A stretch of DNA of 64,000 bases from Dehalococcoides mccartyi (GTDB lineage: Bacteria > Chloroflexota > Dehalococcoidia > GIF9 > DYGU01): positions 105,974 to 169,973 of the forward strand of contig DYGU01000001.1 of the NCBI GenBank assembly GCA_020724525.1. The letters run 5' to 3'. Position 1 is the stretch's first letter. The number at the start of each line of letters is the position of its first letter. The translations under genes and the position numbers were made by a program. The notes beneath the pieces were generated by a model. That model made no database searches. It worked only from the letters and a program-made list of their open reading frames with translations, and was not told the origin of the DNA. Positions 8,873 through 20,172 of this stretch are shown piece after piece.

Positions 8873-10138
8873 TTAGTTTACCTCCCGGGCGGCAATATCC
8901 CTGCGGTAATGGCAACCCTCAAAGTGGATTCGTGTTAGGTTATTATAAACTTTAGCCCGGGCTTCAGCCATAGTTTTACCTGTGGCTGTTACCGTAAGCA
9001 CCCTGCCACCATCAGTATACGCTCTTCCGTCCTCGCCCAGTTTGGTGCCAGCATGGAAGACAAGGGCATCCTTGTCTAATTTATCCAATCCCTCGATAGG
9101 GTATCCGGTGCTATAACTTCCGGGATAACCAGCTGATGCCATTACTACGCCAACACAAGCATCATCACTCCATTCTATATTAATTTCTTCAAGCTCATTG
9201 CTAACTACCGCTAATAAAATGTCTACCAGGTCAGTCTTTAAGCGAGGCAGAATGGCTTGCGTCTCTGGGTCACCAAACCGGGCATTAAACTCAAGCACCT
9301 TTGGTCCCTCAGAGGTAAGCATCAACCCGGCATAGAGTACCCCCTTATAGGGTATACTTTCCTCAGCCATGGCTTTAACTGCCGGTATCAAGATAGTTTC
9401 AGTAACCTTCTGAGTCAAGGTAGTATCAAAAAAGCCCGGGGGGCTGTAACTTCCCATACCACCAGTATTGGGACCACGGTCACTGTCAAAAACCCTTTTA
9501 TAATCGCAAGCTGGGACAAGGGGTATAACAGTATCTCCATCCGTAAAAGCCAGAAGGCTAACTTCCATACCTTCAAGGCATTCTTCAATGACTACTTTGT
9601 CACCGGCCGAGCCAAAGACTTTCGCCTCCATAATATCAGAAAGGGCTTTTAGGGCATCTTCTTTAAAGTTAGCCACGGTTACACCCTTACCAGCAGCCAG
9701 ACCATCAGCTTTAACGACTATAGGAGAGTCATGCAGTTCAAGGTACTGGCGGGCTTCAAGGTAAGAGTCAAAAATAATACCATCAGGACAGGGGATTTTA
9801 TATTTTTGCATTAACTTTTTGGCAAAGACCTTGCTTGACTCTATTTGAGTCGCCATCTTAGTCGGACCAAAAATAGGAATATCCAGTTTCTGAAAATAGT
9901 CGACAATGCCTGAAGCCAAAGGGGCTTCAGGACCGACTACAACCAAATCAACCTGTTTTTCTATGGCAGCTCTGCCAATATTTTCTATATCGGTGGGACG
10001 CAGGTTTAGATTATGAGCAATAAAGGCTGTCCCGGCATTACCAGGAACAGTGTAAACTTCCATTACTTTCAGGCTATGGCAAATTTTCCAGACTAAGGCA
10101 TGCTCCCGAGCCCCACTGCCAATGACCATCACCTTCAT
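8873..10138 (-). CDS. purD: Phosphoribosylamine-glycine ligase
   Basis: MKVMVIGSGAREHALVWK, RFGDPETQ. Confidence 0.97.
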   Translation of the reverse strand: MKVMVIGSGAREHALVWKICHSLKVMEVYTVPGNAGTAFIAHNLNLRPTDIENIGRAAIEKQVDLVVVGPEAPLASGIVDYFQKLDIPIFGPTKMATQIESSKVFAKKLMQKYKIPCPDGIIFDSYLEARQYLELHDSPIVVKADGLAAGKGVTVANFKEDALKALSDIMEAKVFGSAGDKVVIEECLEGMEVSLLAFTDGDTVIPLVPACDYKRVFDSDRGPNTGGMGSYSPPGFFDTTLTQKVTETILIPAVKAMAEESIPYKGVLYAGLMLTSEGPKVLEFNARFGDPETQAILPRLKTDLVDILLAVVSNELEEINIEWSDDACVGVVMASAGYPGSYSTGYPIEGLDKLDKDALVFHAGTKLGEDGRAYTDGGRVLTVTATGKTMAEARAKVYNNLTRIHFEGCHYRRDIAAREVN

Positions 10139-10210
10139 TTCTTCTTTTTCCTTTTATGTTTACCCCTTGTTCTTTTTACTCCTTTCAATTTTGGTCTGTG
10201 CGCCATAGCG

Positions 10211-11872
10211 CTATTCCCATTCTATAGTCGCCGGTGGCTTGCTGGTAATATCATAAACTACCCTGTTGACACCGGGAACCTCGTTAACAATCCGATTAGA
10301 AATACGAGTCAGTAGGTCATAAGGGAGGTGTGCCCAATCAGCAGTCATAGCATCTTCACTGGTTACAGCCCGGATAGCCACCAGATACCCGTAAGTTCGA
10401 TAATCTCCCATCACCCCAACACTTTTAACATCTGTTAAAACAGCGAAACTCTGCCACAGTTGCCGATACAACTTGGCTTTTTTAATTTCGTTCATCACAA
10501 TCCAGTCAGCAGCCCGAAGTATCTCAAGGCGTTGCTTAGTTACCTCACCAATAATACGAATAGCCAGACCCGGTCCCGGAAAAGGTTGTCGCCATATCAT
10601 GTCTTCAGGTAACCCTAAAGCTAACCCTACCTCCCGGACTTCATCCTTAAACAGATTACGCAGGGGTTCAATCAAGGTCAAAGACATCCGAGCTGGCAAG
10701 CCACCTACATTATGGTGAGTCTTAATTTTGGCAGAAACCTTGGTCTGGGCAGCCGTGCTCTCAATAACATCAGGATAAAGAGTACCCTGAGCTAATAAGT
10801 CAACCTTGCCTAACTTACTTGCTTCCTCCTCAAAGACCCTGATAAATTCTTCACCGATACGATGGCGCTTTTCTTCGGGGTCAACTACCCCCCGTAACTG
10901 CTCGAGAAATCTTTCCGAGGCATCAACATAGACGACATTCATGTGAAGATTACGCTGGAAGGTGTTAAGAACTCGTTCTGATTCTTCCCGGCGTAATAGA
11001 CCGTTATTAACAAAAATGCAAGTTAACTGGTCGTTAATAGCCCGATGGATGAGGGTAGCCACCACTGCAGAATCGACACCACCGGAAAGAGCACAAATGA
11101 CCTTACCTTCCCCTACTTGTTGCTTAATCCTATCTATACTTTCGGCGATAAAGTTACTCGGAGTCCAGTTACCTTTACAACCACAAATTTCATAGAGAAA
11201 GTTCTGAAGTATCATCTTGCCATGAGGGGTATGAACCACTTCAGGGTGAAATTGCAGACCGAAGATGTTATTGTCATTACCCATAACGGAAATGGGGGAG
11301 TTATCGGTATAAGCTAAAGCCCTGAAGCCCGGGGGCAGTTTCATGATCTGGTCTCCGTGGCTCATCCACACAGGTAACGAGGGAGGAAGGTTAGCAAAAA
11401 GAGGAGTATCGGTAGCACTCAGGTGTAGAATGGCGTGCCCATATTCATGCTTAGACCCTGAAGCCACCTGTCCACCTAACTGATGGGTAAGTACTTGCAT
11501 TCCATAGCAGATACCCAGAACTGGCAAGCGACTTTCATAAACATAAGATGGAGCTAAAGGTACCCCTGGGTCATAGACACTCGCCGGTCCACCGGAGAGA
11601 ATAAATCCTTTAGGATTTAAGGAAGCTATCTTTTGCCAGGGAGTATCGTGAGGAACAAGTTCGCAGTAAACACGACACTCTCGAACCCGACGGGCGATTA
11701 GCATACTATATTGAGAGCCGAAGTCAATAACAACTACAGTTTCTCGCTCCGGGGTAGGTCTTAGTCCCTCTTCGGCAATGGCTGCTTCGCCATGGAGTTC
11801 CTTGGCGATTTCTAAATAGGCAGAAACTTCAATATCATCACTTGTAGCAACACGGTGGCTCTCGTCTCCCAT
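10211..11872 (-). CDS. guaA: GMP synthase (glutamine-hydrolysing)
   Basis: [51 protein letters not shown]. Confidence 0.97.
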   Translation of the reverse strand: MGDESHRVATSDDIEVSAYLEIAKELHGEAAIAEEGLRPTPERETVVVIDFGSQYSMLIARRVRECRVYCELVPHDTPWQKIASLNPKGFILSGGPASVYDPGVPLAPSYVYESRLPVLGICYGMQVLTHQLGGQVASGSKHEYGHAILHLSATDTPLFANLPPSLPVWMSHGDQIMKLPPGFRALAYTDNSPISVMGNDNNIFGLQFHPEVVHTPHGKMILQNFLYEICGCKGNWTPSNFIAESIDRIKQQVGEGKVICALSGGVDSAVVATLIHRAINDQLTCIFVNNGLLRREESERVLNTFQRNLHMNVVYVDASERFLEQLRGVVDPEEKRHRIGEEFIRVFEEEASKLGKVDLLAQGTLYPDVIESTAAQTKVSAKIKTHHNVGGLPARMSLTLIEPLRNLFKDEVREVGLALGLPEDMIWRQPFPGPGLAIRIIGEVTKQRLEILRAADWIVMNEIKKAKLYRQLWQSFAVLTDVKSVGVMGDYRTYGYLVAIRAVTSEDAMTADWAHLPYDLLTRISNRIVNEVPGVNRVVYDITSKPPATIEWE

Positions 11873-11918
11873 TACCCCTCCTTAAATATACTACCAAGAT
11901 TATCATTGTGGTATACTT

Positions 11919-12566
11919 GTGTCAATAAAAATGAGGCAAGAAATTCTATTAACCTTGACTGAACAAATCCGGAAAGGGATCCAAATCTTAAAAGCAGGAG
12001 GCACGGTTGCTTATCCTACCGACACAGTCTATGGTTTAGGGGCTGATGCCTTTAATAAGAGAGCTGTCGAGAAAATTTACGAAATAAAAGGGCGCCCTCG
12101 GCAATCTGCCTTCCCTTTACTACTTGCCAATAGTAATCAAGTAGCCGATGTAGCCAGTTCGGTATCAGAAATTGCCTGGCTGCTGATGAGCCACTTTTGG
12201 CCCGGGGGGTTGACCCTTGTGTTGCCGAAAGGGATAAACCTGCCTGACTACCTTAGTTATGGAGATGCCACAGTAGCAGTCAGAATTCCTAATCACCCGG
12301 TCCCCTTAGCTCTCATTAAAGGGTTGGGCTCACCGTTAATTGGTACCAGCGCTAATATTAGTGGTCAGCCCAGTGCCTTAACCGCCAAGGAAGTGAAGAT
12401 TCAGCTGGGTGGAAGGATAAGCCTTACTATTGATGGCGGTAGATGCCCAGGTGGAGTCGAGTCCACTATAATTGATGTTACTAGAAAAACGCCCAAAATC
12501 CAGCGACAGGGTCTAATACCCAGGGAAGAAATAGAAAGGGTATTAGGGATAAATTTAGGGGAATAG
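11919..12566 (+). CDS. tsaC: Threonylcarbamoyl-AMP synthase (Sua5/YwlC/TsaC)
   Basis: GGTVAYPTDTVYGLGADAFN, KGRP, GTSANISGQ. Confidence 0.93.
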   Translation: MSIKMRQEILLTLTEQIRKGIQILKAGGTVAYPTDTVYGLGADAFNKRAVEKIYEIKGRPRQSAFPLLLANSNQVADVASSVSEIAWLLMSHFWPGGLTLVLPKGINLPDYLSYGDATVAVRIPNHPVPLALIKGLGSPLIGTSANISGQPSALTAKEVKIQLGGRISLTIDGGRCPGGVESTIIDVTRKTPKIQRQGLIPREEIERVLGINLGE

Positions 12567-12569
12567 GCT

Positions 12570-13025
12570 ATCAAGATAGCTCTTGGCTGCGACCATCGTG
12601 GCTTTGAATTAAAGCAAAGGATAGTTCCTTTCCTTGCCGAAACTGGCTACGAATTTGAAGATTTTGGCTGTTACGACTCGTCCCCGGTGGACTACCCTGA
12701 TATTACAGAAAAAGTCTGTAAGGAGATATTATCAGGGAAGTTCCAGAGAGGGATTCTGGTATGCAGTACTGGTATTGGGATGAGCATAGCTGCCAACAAG
12801 CTAAGAGGCATCAGGGCTGCCTTATGTTCTGACATCTTCAGCGCTATCCGGTCGCGGCGACATAACGACGCTAATGTTCTGGTTCTCGGGGGTGACATTA
12901 TTGGACAAGGAATAGCTTTAGAAATAGTTAAGACCTTCCTTACCACCGAATTTGAAGGTGGTCGACACCTGCGCCGCCTCCAGAAAGTGCATCAATTAGA
13001 AACAAACTTACTTGACACTCAGTAG
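12570..13025 (+). CDS. rpiB: Ribose-5-phosphate isomerase B, apparent ATC start
   Basis: IKIALGCDHRGFELKQRIVPFLAETGYEFEDFGCYDSSPVDYPD...GILVCSTGIGMSIAANKLRGIRAAL; ORF track starts only at 12687, losing the catalytic N-terminus. Confidence 0.85.
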   Translation: MKIALGCDHRGFELKQRIVPFLAETGYEFEDFGCYDSSPVDYPDITEKVCKEILSGKFQRGILVCSTGIGMSIAANKLRGIRAALCSDIFSAIRSRRHNDANVLVLGGDIIGQGIALEIVKTFLTTEFEGGRHLRRLQKVHQLETNLLDTQ

Positions 13026-13040
13026 TGTCTATGATATGTT
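13012..13040 (+). promoter_or_regulatory. Sigma70-type promoter of the ilv/leu operon
   Basis: TTGACA, 17-bp spacer, TATGTT with upstream TG (extended -10). Confidence 0.65.
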
Positions 13041-13067
13041 TCCTAAACATAAGCTTCTCAGCCTTGC

Positions 13068-13090
13068 CCGTCCCGGAAGGGGCGGTTTTT
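13068..13090 (+). terminator. Rho-independent terminator / possible attenuator upstream of ilvD
   Basis: CCGTCCC GGAA GGGGCGG TTTTT hairpin between the promoter and ilvD start. Confidence 0.65.
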
Positions 13091-13107
13091 AGCTTTGGAC
13101 AAAGGGT

Positions 13108-14793
13108 GTGGCCATGAAAAGTGAAGTTGTTAAACAGGGCATTGAACGAGCACCGCATCGGGCTTTGCTATACGCCTTAGGGATTTCCAAAAAGGACTTA
13201 GCCAAACCTTTTATTGGTATAGTTAATAGTTTTAGTGAGATTGTTCCCGGACACATTCACCTAAGAGCCATCGCCCAGGCTGTTAAAGAAGGGATCCAAA
13301 GCCAGGGTGGTATTGGCTTTGAAGTCAATACCATAGCTGTCTGCGATGGTATTGCTATGAACCATCCCGGAATGAAATACAGTCTCCCCTGTCGAGAACT
13401 TATTGCTGATTCAGTGGAAGTTATAGCCGAAGCTCACGCCTTTGATGGACTGGTCTTTATACCTAACTGCGACAAGATAGTCCCGGGAATGCTTATGGCA
13501 GCGGTAAGGCTCAACATTCCAGCTATTTTCATAAGTGGTGGTCCGATGCTGGCTGGGCAATGGCGGTCCGGTGATAGCAACAAATTTGTCGATCTTAGCT
13601 CTGTATTTATGGCTGTAGGCAAGGTGGCTAAAGGGGAAATGACCGAATCTGAACTGGAGGAACTGGAAAGAATTGCCTGCCCCGGCTGTGGTAGCTGCGC
13701 TGGTATGTTCACGGCTAACACTATGAATTGCTTGACAGAAGCTCTGGGAATGGCTTTGCCTGGCAACGGGACTATACCGGCAGTAGAAGCACGGCGCACA
13801 AACCTGGCTTATGAGACTGGGCAGCAAATTGTGGAGATTTTAAAACAAAACATTCGTCCTCGTGATATTATTACTAACAACTCCCTATATAATGCTTTCG
13901 CTGTGGACATGGCTTTAGGCGGCAGCACTAACTCGGTACTTCATCTTATGGCAATAGCTTATGAGACAGGGATTGAGTTTCCCTTATCTTTAGTGAATGA
14001 AATCAGCTCCCGCATCCCACATATCTGCAAAATTAGCCCGGCAAGCGATTATCATGTAGAAGATTTAGACCGGGCTGGGGGTATACCAGCAGTAGTGAAA
14101 GAACTGGCACCACTTTTGAAGCTCAAGGCTAAAACAGTTCTCGGTAAGCCCCTGGCTCAAATTATAGACAAAGCTTTGGTTAAGAATTCAGAAGTAATTC
14201 GGCCAGTATCTAAACCTTACTCAGCTACCGGAGGCATTACTATTCTTTTTGGCAACCTGGCACCTGAAGGAGCTGTAGTAAAAAGTGCTGCCGTAGCTCC
14301 AGAAATGCTCAAACATGAAGGGCCGGCGCGTGTTTTTGATGGTGAAGAAGCAGCGACAGCAGCTATAATACAAGGCAAAATTAAGTCTGGAGAAGTAATT
14401 ATTATTCGCTACGAAGGACCAAAGGGTGGACCGGGAATGCGTGAAATGTTAACTCCAACTTCGCTTCTCAGTGGTATGGGAATGGATAAAGAAGTAGCTC
14501 TGGTAACTGACGGACGTTTCTCTGGAGCAACTCGAGGAGCCGCTATAGGTCATGTCTCACCAGAAGCTGCCAGTCAAGGTCCCATTGCAGCAGTGCGCAA
14601 TGGTGACACCATTAAGATTGATATCCTGGGACACAAGCTTGAAATAGATATAAGCAAGGAAGAAATGGAAAAGCGCCTTTCCCAGTTGCCCAAATTCCAA
14701 CCGAAAGTCACCAGTCCTTATCTTGGGCGCTATATGGAAAAAGTAGGCTCAGCCAGCAAAGGGGCAGTATTTATTAGTGCGGAGACAAAATGA
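13108..14793 (+). CDS. ilvD: Dihydroxy-acid dehydratase
   Basis: [36 protein letters not shown]. Confidence 0.97.
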   Translation: MAMKSEVVKQGIERAPHRALLYALGISKKDLAKPFIGIVNSFSEIVPGHIHLRAIAQAVKEGIQSQGGIGFEVNTIAVCDGIAMNHPGMKYSLPCRELIADSVEVIAEAHAFDGLVFIPNCDKIVPGMLMAAVRLNIPAIFISGGPMLAGQWRSGDSNKFVDLSSVFMAVGKVAKGEMTESELEELERIACPGCGSCAGMFTANTMNCLTEALGMALPGNGTIPAVEARRTNLAYETGQQIVEILKQNIRPRDIITNNSLYNAFAVDMALGGSTNSVLHLMAIAYETGIEFPLSLVNEISSRIPHICKISPASDYHVEDLDRAGGIPAVVKELAPLLKLKAKTVLGKPLAQIIDKALVKNSEVIRPVSKPYSATGGITILFGNLAPEGAVVKSAAVAPEMLKHEGPARVFDGEEAATAAIIQGKIKSGEVIIIRYEGPKGGPGMREMLTPTSLLSGMGMDKEVALVTDGRFSGATRGAAIGHVSPEAASQGPIAAVRNGDTIKIDILGHKLEIDISKEEMEKRLSQLPKFQPKVTSPYLGRYMEKVGSASKGAVFISAETK

Positions 14794-16481
14794 CAAAAAC
14801 TGGTGCTCAGATTTTGTGTGAAAGTCTGGTTATGGAAGGTACTGAGGTTATCTTCGGCTTCCCTGGCGGAGCCATATTGCCCTTTTATGACGCTCTCCTC
14901 CAGTACCCTCAACTTCGACATATCTTAGTCCGCCACGAACAAGGAGCCGCTCATGCTGCCGATGGCTATGCCCGAGCTACTGGAAAAGTAGGGGTTTGTG
15001 TCGCCACTTCAGGTCCAGGGGCAGCTAACTTGGTGACCGGCATTGCTAATGCTTGTCTCGACTCCTCACCTATAATTGCCATTACCGGTCAAGTAGCCAG
15101 ACCCTTCATTGGCAAAGATGCTTTCCAGGAAGTAGACATCACCGGCATCACAGTTCCGATTACAAAGCATAACTACCTTGTCCTTGAGGCAGCTCAAATG
15201 GCAAAAACGGTTAAAGGGGCTTTCTTTATTGCGCAAACGGGTAGACCAGGACCAATACTCATTGACATACCCAGGGACGTTCTCCAGGAAAGTGCCGAAT
15301 TTGTCTACCCGGATAAGGTTGACCTACCGGGGTATAAGCTTACCCTTCAGGGACATTCAGCTCAAATTAAGAGAGCTGCTGAGCTTATTAATACTGCCCG
15401 CAATCCGGTTATTATTGCTGGCAGGGGAGTCATCATTTCCAAAGCCTATACTGAGCTCAAGGAGTTAGCCGAGAAAGCCCAAATACCGGTGATCACAACC
15501 CTCTTAGGTATCAGTTGTTTTCCCGAAACCCATGTTCTCAGTCTCGGGATGTTGGGAATGCATGGTATGGCTTATGCCAATATGGCGGTGACTAATGCTG
15601 ACCTGGTCATTGCCATTGGAATGAGATTTGATGACCGGGCAACCGGAAAGGTTAGTGCTTTTGCACCGCAGGCTCGCATCATACAGATTGATATCGACCC
15701 AGCGGAAATAGGCAAAAACGTCCGAGTAGATGTGCCTATTGTTGGTGATGTCAAAAATGTTATCTCCGCTCTCAACAAGCAAATTACTCCTGGTGAGCAT
15801 ATAGACTGGCTTCGCCAGATAGAACAGTGGCGGCAGGAACATCCGTCAACAGAAATAAGAGATTGTGATGAACTTTTGCCTCAGTATGTTGTTCGCCAGA
15901 TTTGGGAAGTTACTAAAGGTGATGCCACTATAGTCACCGGTGTCGGTCAAAACCAGATGTGGTCAGCCCAGCATTTTATTTATACCAAACCAAACAGCTT
16001 CATTTCTTCCGGTGGTCTGGGCACCATGGGGTTCGAACTACCCGGAGCCATTGGAGTCAAGGTAGGTCGCCCTGAGGAAACAGTATGGTGTATTGCTGGT
16101 GATGGCGGCTTTCAAATGACTATCCAGGAGTTGGCTACAGTAGTCCAGGAAAATGTAGCTATTAAAATAGCTATTATTAATAATGGTTATTTAGGAATGG
16201 TAAGACAGTGGCAAGAACTTTTTTACGGACGGCGCTATGTAGCAACTCCCCTTTTGGGACCGGACTTTGTCAAAATCGCCGAAGCTTATGGGATCGCTGG
16301 ATTAAGAGTTAAGAATAAAAGGGAAGTAATCCCGGCAATTGAGAGAGCTATGGAATACTCAGGCCCTTTTCTTATAGACTTCATGGTGGAACCGGAGGAA
16401 AATGTCTTTCCTATGGTGCCACCAGGAGCCACTTTAGCTGAAGTGATAGAGAGACCGAAGCCACAAAAAGTAAACCCTTAA
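14790..16481 (+). CDS. ilvB: Acetolactate synthase large subunit
   Basis: [54 protein letters not shown]. Confidence 0.97.
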   Translation: MTKTGAQILCESLVMEGTEVIFGFPGGAILPFYDALLQYPQLRHILVRHEQGAAHAADGYARATGKVGVCVATSGPGAANLVTGIANACLDSSPIIAITGQVARPFIGKDAFQEVDITGITVPITKHNYLVLEAAQMAKTVKGAFFIAQTGRPGPILIDIPRDVLQESAEFVYPDKVDLPGYKLTLQGHSAQIKRAAELINTARNPVIIAGRGVIISKAYTELKELAEKAQIPVITTLLGISCFPETHVLSLGMLGMHGMAYANMAVTNADLVIAIGMRFDDRATGKVSAFAPQARIIQIDIDPAEIGKNVRVDVPIVGDVKNVISALNKQITPGEHIDWLRQIEQWRQEHPSTEIRDCDELLPQYVVRQIWEVTKGDATIVTGVGQNQMWSAQHFIYTKPNSFISSGGLGTMGFELPGAIGVKVGRPEETVWCIAGDGGFQMTIQELATVVQENVAIKIAIINNGYLGMVRQWQELFYGRRYVATPLLGPDFVKIAEAYGIAGLRVKNKREVIPAIERAMEYSGPFLIDFMVEPEENVFPMVPPGATLAEVIERPKPQKVNP

Positions 16482-16499
16482 AGCTCTTTAGTTTAATAG

Positions 16500-16583
16500 C
16501 TCATGCGAGGCGTCCCGAACAAAGTGAGGGAGCTCCAAGAGATTGCCACGCTTCACTTGTAATGACAGACAAAATTGCTGAAG
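16500..16583. repeat. REP/MITE-like repeat, degenerate copy
   Basis: TCATGCGAGG...GAGATTGCCACGCTTCACTTGTAATGACAG. Confidence 0.6.
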
Positions 16584-16600
16584 TTTGGAGGTAGCAGCAA

Positions 16601-17173
16601 ATGACTATGAAACATACTTTGGTAGCTTTAGTCGAGGACAAGCCTGGTGTCCTAAACCGTGTTGCCAGTCTTTTCCGTCGGCGCAATTTTAATATTGATA
16701 CTATTGCTGTTGGTCATACCGAGCAGCCCAATCTATCACGAATGACTATTGTCGTCGAGGGTGATAGCGCTAAGGTGGAACAAGTTAGAAAACAATTAGA
16801 TAAGGTTATCGAGGTGGTTAAAATCGTTGACATAACTGATCAGGAGATAGTAGAGCGAGAACTGGCATTAATCAAGGTCAAAGCAACCGCTTCCACGAGG
16901 AGTGAGATAATTCAAATTGTGGATATTTTCCGCGCCAATATAGTGGACGTAGCCAGTGATTCCTTGATAATAGAAGTTACCGGAGATGAGGATAAAATCG
17001 ATTCCTTATTCAACCTACTTAGGGGTTTTGGCATAAGGGAGATAGCAAGGACTGGTTGCATTGCTTTAACCCGGGGTAGCACTGGTCCACTAATTGTCGA
17101 AGAAGAGCCAAAAGTAATAAAGCAACCCCGAAGACCATTACCCCCAGAAGCAGAAACCGCACCTGACTGGTAA
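16601..17173 (+). CDS. ilvN: Acetolactate synthase small subunit
   Basis: ACT domain LVEDKPGVLNRVASLFRRRNFNIDTI. Confidence 0.95.
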   Translation: MTMKHTLVALVEDKPGVLNRVASLFRRRNFNIDTIAVGHTEQPNLSRMTIVVEGDSAKVEQVRKQLDKVIEVVKIVDITDQEIVERELALIKVKATASTRSEIIQIVDIFRANIVDVASDSLIIEVTGDEDKIDSLFNLLRGFGIREIARTGCIALTRGSTGPLIVEEEPKVIKQPRRPLPPEAETAPDW

Positions 17174-17178
17174 TAAAA

Positions 17179-18462
17179 ATGAGTGAGAAGACCATTACAG
17201 AGCCTAAAGTCAAAGAACAGAGAAGCTTTTGGGCAGACAAAGAAGATTTTGCTGGTAATCGTCAGCTCGCTTTATTGAATAATGTCCAGTTTATCTATGA
17301 ATTGGCATTAGCCCAGCTTGAGTTAGATGCTTTAGAAGCTAAATTCGAAATTGACCCTGGACTAAGGCAGTTTAAGCTTGTTGATATTAGTGCCCCAGAG
17401 CTTTTGAGAAAGCGTCTTGCTTATTTCAAAGTCGTTGATGGCCGATATACTGACTACTTCTATATTGCTCAAATGAATAGGACACGTTCTGTTAATCAAT
17501 ATTTAACCCACTGGATTTATCCTTACAAGGGTAAATTTCATCCCCAAATGATACGCGCTCTTCTGAACATTATTAAATTGAACCAAGGTGAGATTGTCCT
17601 TGACCCTTTTATTGGTAGTGGAACAACTGCTGTTGAGGCACAACTCTTGGGCATAAATTGTATCGGAGTAGACATTTCTCCTCTTTGTGTTCTCCAAAGC
17701 CGCGTGAAAGTCGAATCTATAGAAATTATTCAAGAGATAGAGAATTATAAAGATAAGATATTTAATGAAATGAGACCTTCTGTGTTTAATCCCAGGAATT
17801 TGACTCTTCAAGAAGCCATTGATTCTATTGCTGACGAGAAAGCTAAAAATTTCTATAAGATGGCGGAACTAATAGCTCACAGCGATAAAACCAGAAGAGG
17901 AAGGGATTTCTTTAAGTCTTTCGTTAACAATGCGGAGCTCATGTTAGCTTCTATTAAAGACTACCGAGACATAGTAACAAAACTTGGTCTAAAAGTTGGG
18001 AGAGTAAACATTCAAGATGGGGATGCAAGGCAGCTATTATTAGAAGATAACAGTATACAAGGCGTTATCACATCACCCCCCTATTCTATTGCTTTAGACT
18101 ATGTTTCTAACGATGCTCACGCTTTAAAAGCCCTTGGATATAATCTTGATGAAATGAGAGAGAAGTTTATAGGTGTGAGAGGAAAAGGACTAACAAAAGT
18201 AGGTCTATATAACAAGGACATGATACAGTGTTTTAAAGAAATGTATAGGGTACTTCAGCCGGGCAGGTTTTGTGTTATTGTAATTGGTAATGCCACTCTT
18301 TACGGACAGGAGATAAATACTGTTGGATTTACTATTGAGCAGTGCCAAAAAGTCGGTTTCCAACTGTTCAAAAATATCGATAAAATCATATTCGGACTCT
18401 ATAACGTCATTCAAAAAGAAAATATTCTTATCTTTCAAAAGCCCGCAAAGAGGTTCCCATGA
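17179..18462 (+). CDS. DNA (N4/N6-amino) methyltransferase, type II R-M
   Basis: DPFIGSGTTAVEAQLLGINCIGVDISPL (SAM motif) and TSPPYS (catalytic motif). Confidence 0.88.
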   Translation: MSEKTITEPKVKEQRSFWADKEDFAGNRQLALLNNVQFIYELALAQLELDALEAKFEIDPGLRQFKLVDISAPELLRKRLAYFKVVDGRYTDYFYIAQMNRTRSVNQYLTHWIYPYKGKFHPQMIRALLNIIKLNQGEIVLDPFIGSGTTAVEAQLLGINCIGVDISPLCVLQSRVKVESIEIIQEIENYKDKIFNEMRPSVFNPRNLTLQEAIDSIADEKAKNFYKMAELIAHSDKTRRGRDFFKSFVNNAELMLASIKDYRDIVTKLGLKVGRVNIQDGDARQLLLEDNSIQGVITSPPYSIALDYVSNDAHALKALGYNLDEMREKFIGVRGKGLTKVGLYNKDMIQCFKEMYRVLQPGRFCVIVIGNATLYGQEINTVGFTIEQCQKVGFQLFKNIDKIIFGLYNVIQKENILIFQKPAKRFP

Positions 18463-19127
18463 CAAATAAAGAGCAATATATCAAAGGTCTTGAAGTAACT
18501 ATTCAGAAGTTTTTAGAACCTGTAGGAGGTATTCCCTTTCCCATAGCAATAAAGGCTTTAACTGGTTTTGAGGTAATCCCCTTCGATAAAGAAAAACGCA
18601 TCAACAAAGACTTTCTCAAAAAGCTTATAAAGGCAGCACAAATTGCCGGCGAACAAGCTTTTGAAGAGGGTATATTCACCGACAGACCTAATGAAGCCGG
18701 GAATCGAATAGAACCCTTTGTACTGCAAGCGCTCAACGAAACCGGATTAAAAGCCACTAAGCCACAAACTATGAGTGGAAAGAGAAAAGCAGCGGGATAT
18801 CCGGATATTCAGGTAATTAGTGAGGAAGGACTTGTGAGTTACTTAGACTGCAAAACTTTTAGCACAAGAACAAAGGAACAGTCTTTTAGGACTTTCTATT
18901 TCTCCCCTTCAGATGACCCGAAGATTACTGCGAATGCGTATCATCTTCTAATGAGTTTCGAGCTTGATATAGCTCTTAGAAACAACGAAACTGCTTTTGT
19001 TCCCATTTCTTGGCAAATATATACGCTTGATAAACTTTTAGTGGAGGTTAAACATGAGTTTAATGCGAGTAATCGAGACTTGTATAAGCCTGAAGCTTTA
19101 TTAGCACAAGGTCGAATTACAAAATAA
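18459..19127 (+). CDS. Putative PD-(D/E)xK type II restriction endonuclease
   Basis: AGYPDIQVISEEGLVSYLDCKTF (D-x(n)-DxK); ATGA overlap with methyltransferase stop. Confidence 0.7.
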   Translation: MTNKEQYIKGLEVTIQKFLEPVGGIPFPIAIKALTGFEVIPFDKEKRINKDFLKKLIKAAQIAGEQAFEEGIFTDRPNEAGNRIEPFVLQALNETGLKATKPQTMSGKRKAAGYPDIQVISEEGLVSYLDCKTFSTRTKEQSFRTFYFSPSDDPKITANAYHLLMSFELDIALRNNETAFVPISWQIYTLDKLLVEVKHEFNASNRDLYKPEALLAQGRITK

Positions 19128-19141
19128 ATAAGGAGTAAGCA

Positions 19142-20137
19142 ATGGCTAAAATCTATTACGACAAGGATGCTGATTTAGATTTACTCAAGGGGAAGACAAT
19201 CGGTATTATTGGTTACGGAAGCCAGGGGCATGCCCAGGCTCAAAATTTAAGAGACAGTGGCTGCCAGGTGATAGTAGCTGCAGTGCCTGGTGGTAAAGGA
19301 TGGAAAAACGCTCAGAGTGCTGGCTTTAAAGTGTCCAGTGCCGAAGAAGTAGCTAAAGAAGCAGCTATAATAGTTATGCTGGTGCCGGATAGTCTACATC
19401 ACGAAGTTTACTACCAGGCAATTAAAAAGGGAATGTCACCAGGTAAGATGTTGATGTTTGCTCACGGATTTAATATCCATTACGGTCAGGTAATGCCACC
19501 CCCTGACATTGATGTCACTATGATTGCTCCAAAATCTCCAGGGCATATGCTACGACGCCTCTACACTGAAGGATTAGGACCTCCAGCCTTAATCGCCATT
19601 CACCAAAATGCTTCAGGTAAGGCGAAAGAGATTGCCTTAGCCTATGCCAAAGGTCTGGGGTGCACCAGAGCTGGGGTAATAGAAACCACATTTGCTGAGG
19701 AAACGGAAACCGACCTTTTTGGGGAACAAACAGTCCTTTGCGGAGGAATTTCCGCTTTAGTCAAGGCTGCCTTTGAGACCCTTGTCGAAGCTGGCTACCA
19801 GCCTGAAATTGCCTATTTTGAGTGTCTTCACGAACTAAAGCTCATCGTTGACCTCGTTTATCAGGGTGGTTTAAGTTATATGCGCTACTCGGTAAGTGAT
19901 ACCGCAGAATACGGAGATTATACTCGCGGACCACGAGTAATTAATGAACTGGTTAGACAAGAAATGAGACAAGTACTCGCCGAAATACAAGACGGCAGTT
20001 TTGCCCGAGAATGGATACTGGAAAACCAAGCCGGGCGTCCTTGCTTTAATGCGCTGAGATATAAAGAAGCTGGACATGAAATTGAGATTGTGGGTAAGAA
20101 ATTGAGGGAAATGATGCCCTGGCTAAAAGGCAGTTAA
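19142..20137 (+). CDS. ilvC: Ketol-acid reductoisomerase
   Basis: [27 protein letters not shown]. Confidence 0.98.
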   Translation: MAKIYYDKDADLDLLKGKTIGIIGYGSQGHAQAQNLRDSGCQVIVAAVPGGKGWKNAQSAGFKVSSAEEVAKEAAIIVMLVPDSLHHEVYYQAIKKGMSPGKMLMFAHGFNIHYGQVMPPPDIDVTMIAPKSPGHMLRRLYTEGLGPPALIAIHQNASGKAKEIALAYAKGLGCTRAGVIETTFAEETETDLFGEQTVLCGGISALVKAAFETLVEAGYQPEIAYFECLHELKLIVDLVYQGGLSYMRYSVSDTAEYGDYTRGPRVINELVRQEMRQVLAEIQDGSFAREWILENQAGRPCFNALRYKEAGHEIEIVGKKLREMMPWLKGS

Positions 20138-20172
20138 TTAAGGCATAATGATGGCAAAAAGGAAATAGAAAA

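Noticed and set aside
10211-11872. About 48-aa N-terminal extension of GuaA ([44 protein letters not shown])
   Set aside because: Could be genuine, but the upstream Met may simply not be the real start; insufficient evidence for a functional extra domain.
13411-13827. 138-aa and 121-aa minus-strand ORFs within ilvD
   Set aside because: Antisense to a highly conserved gene, low-complexity composition, no recognisable domain.
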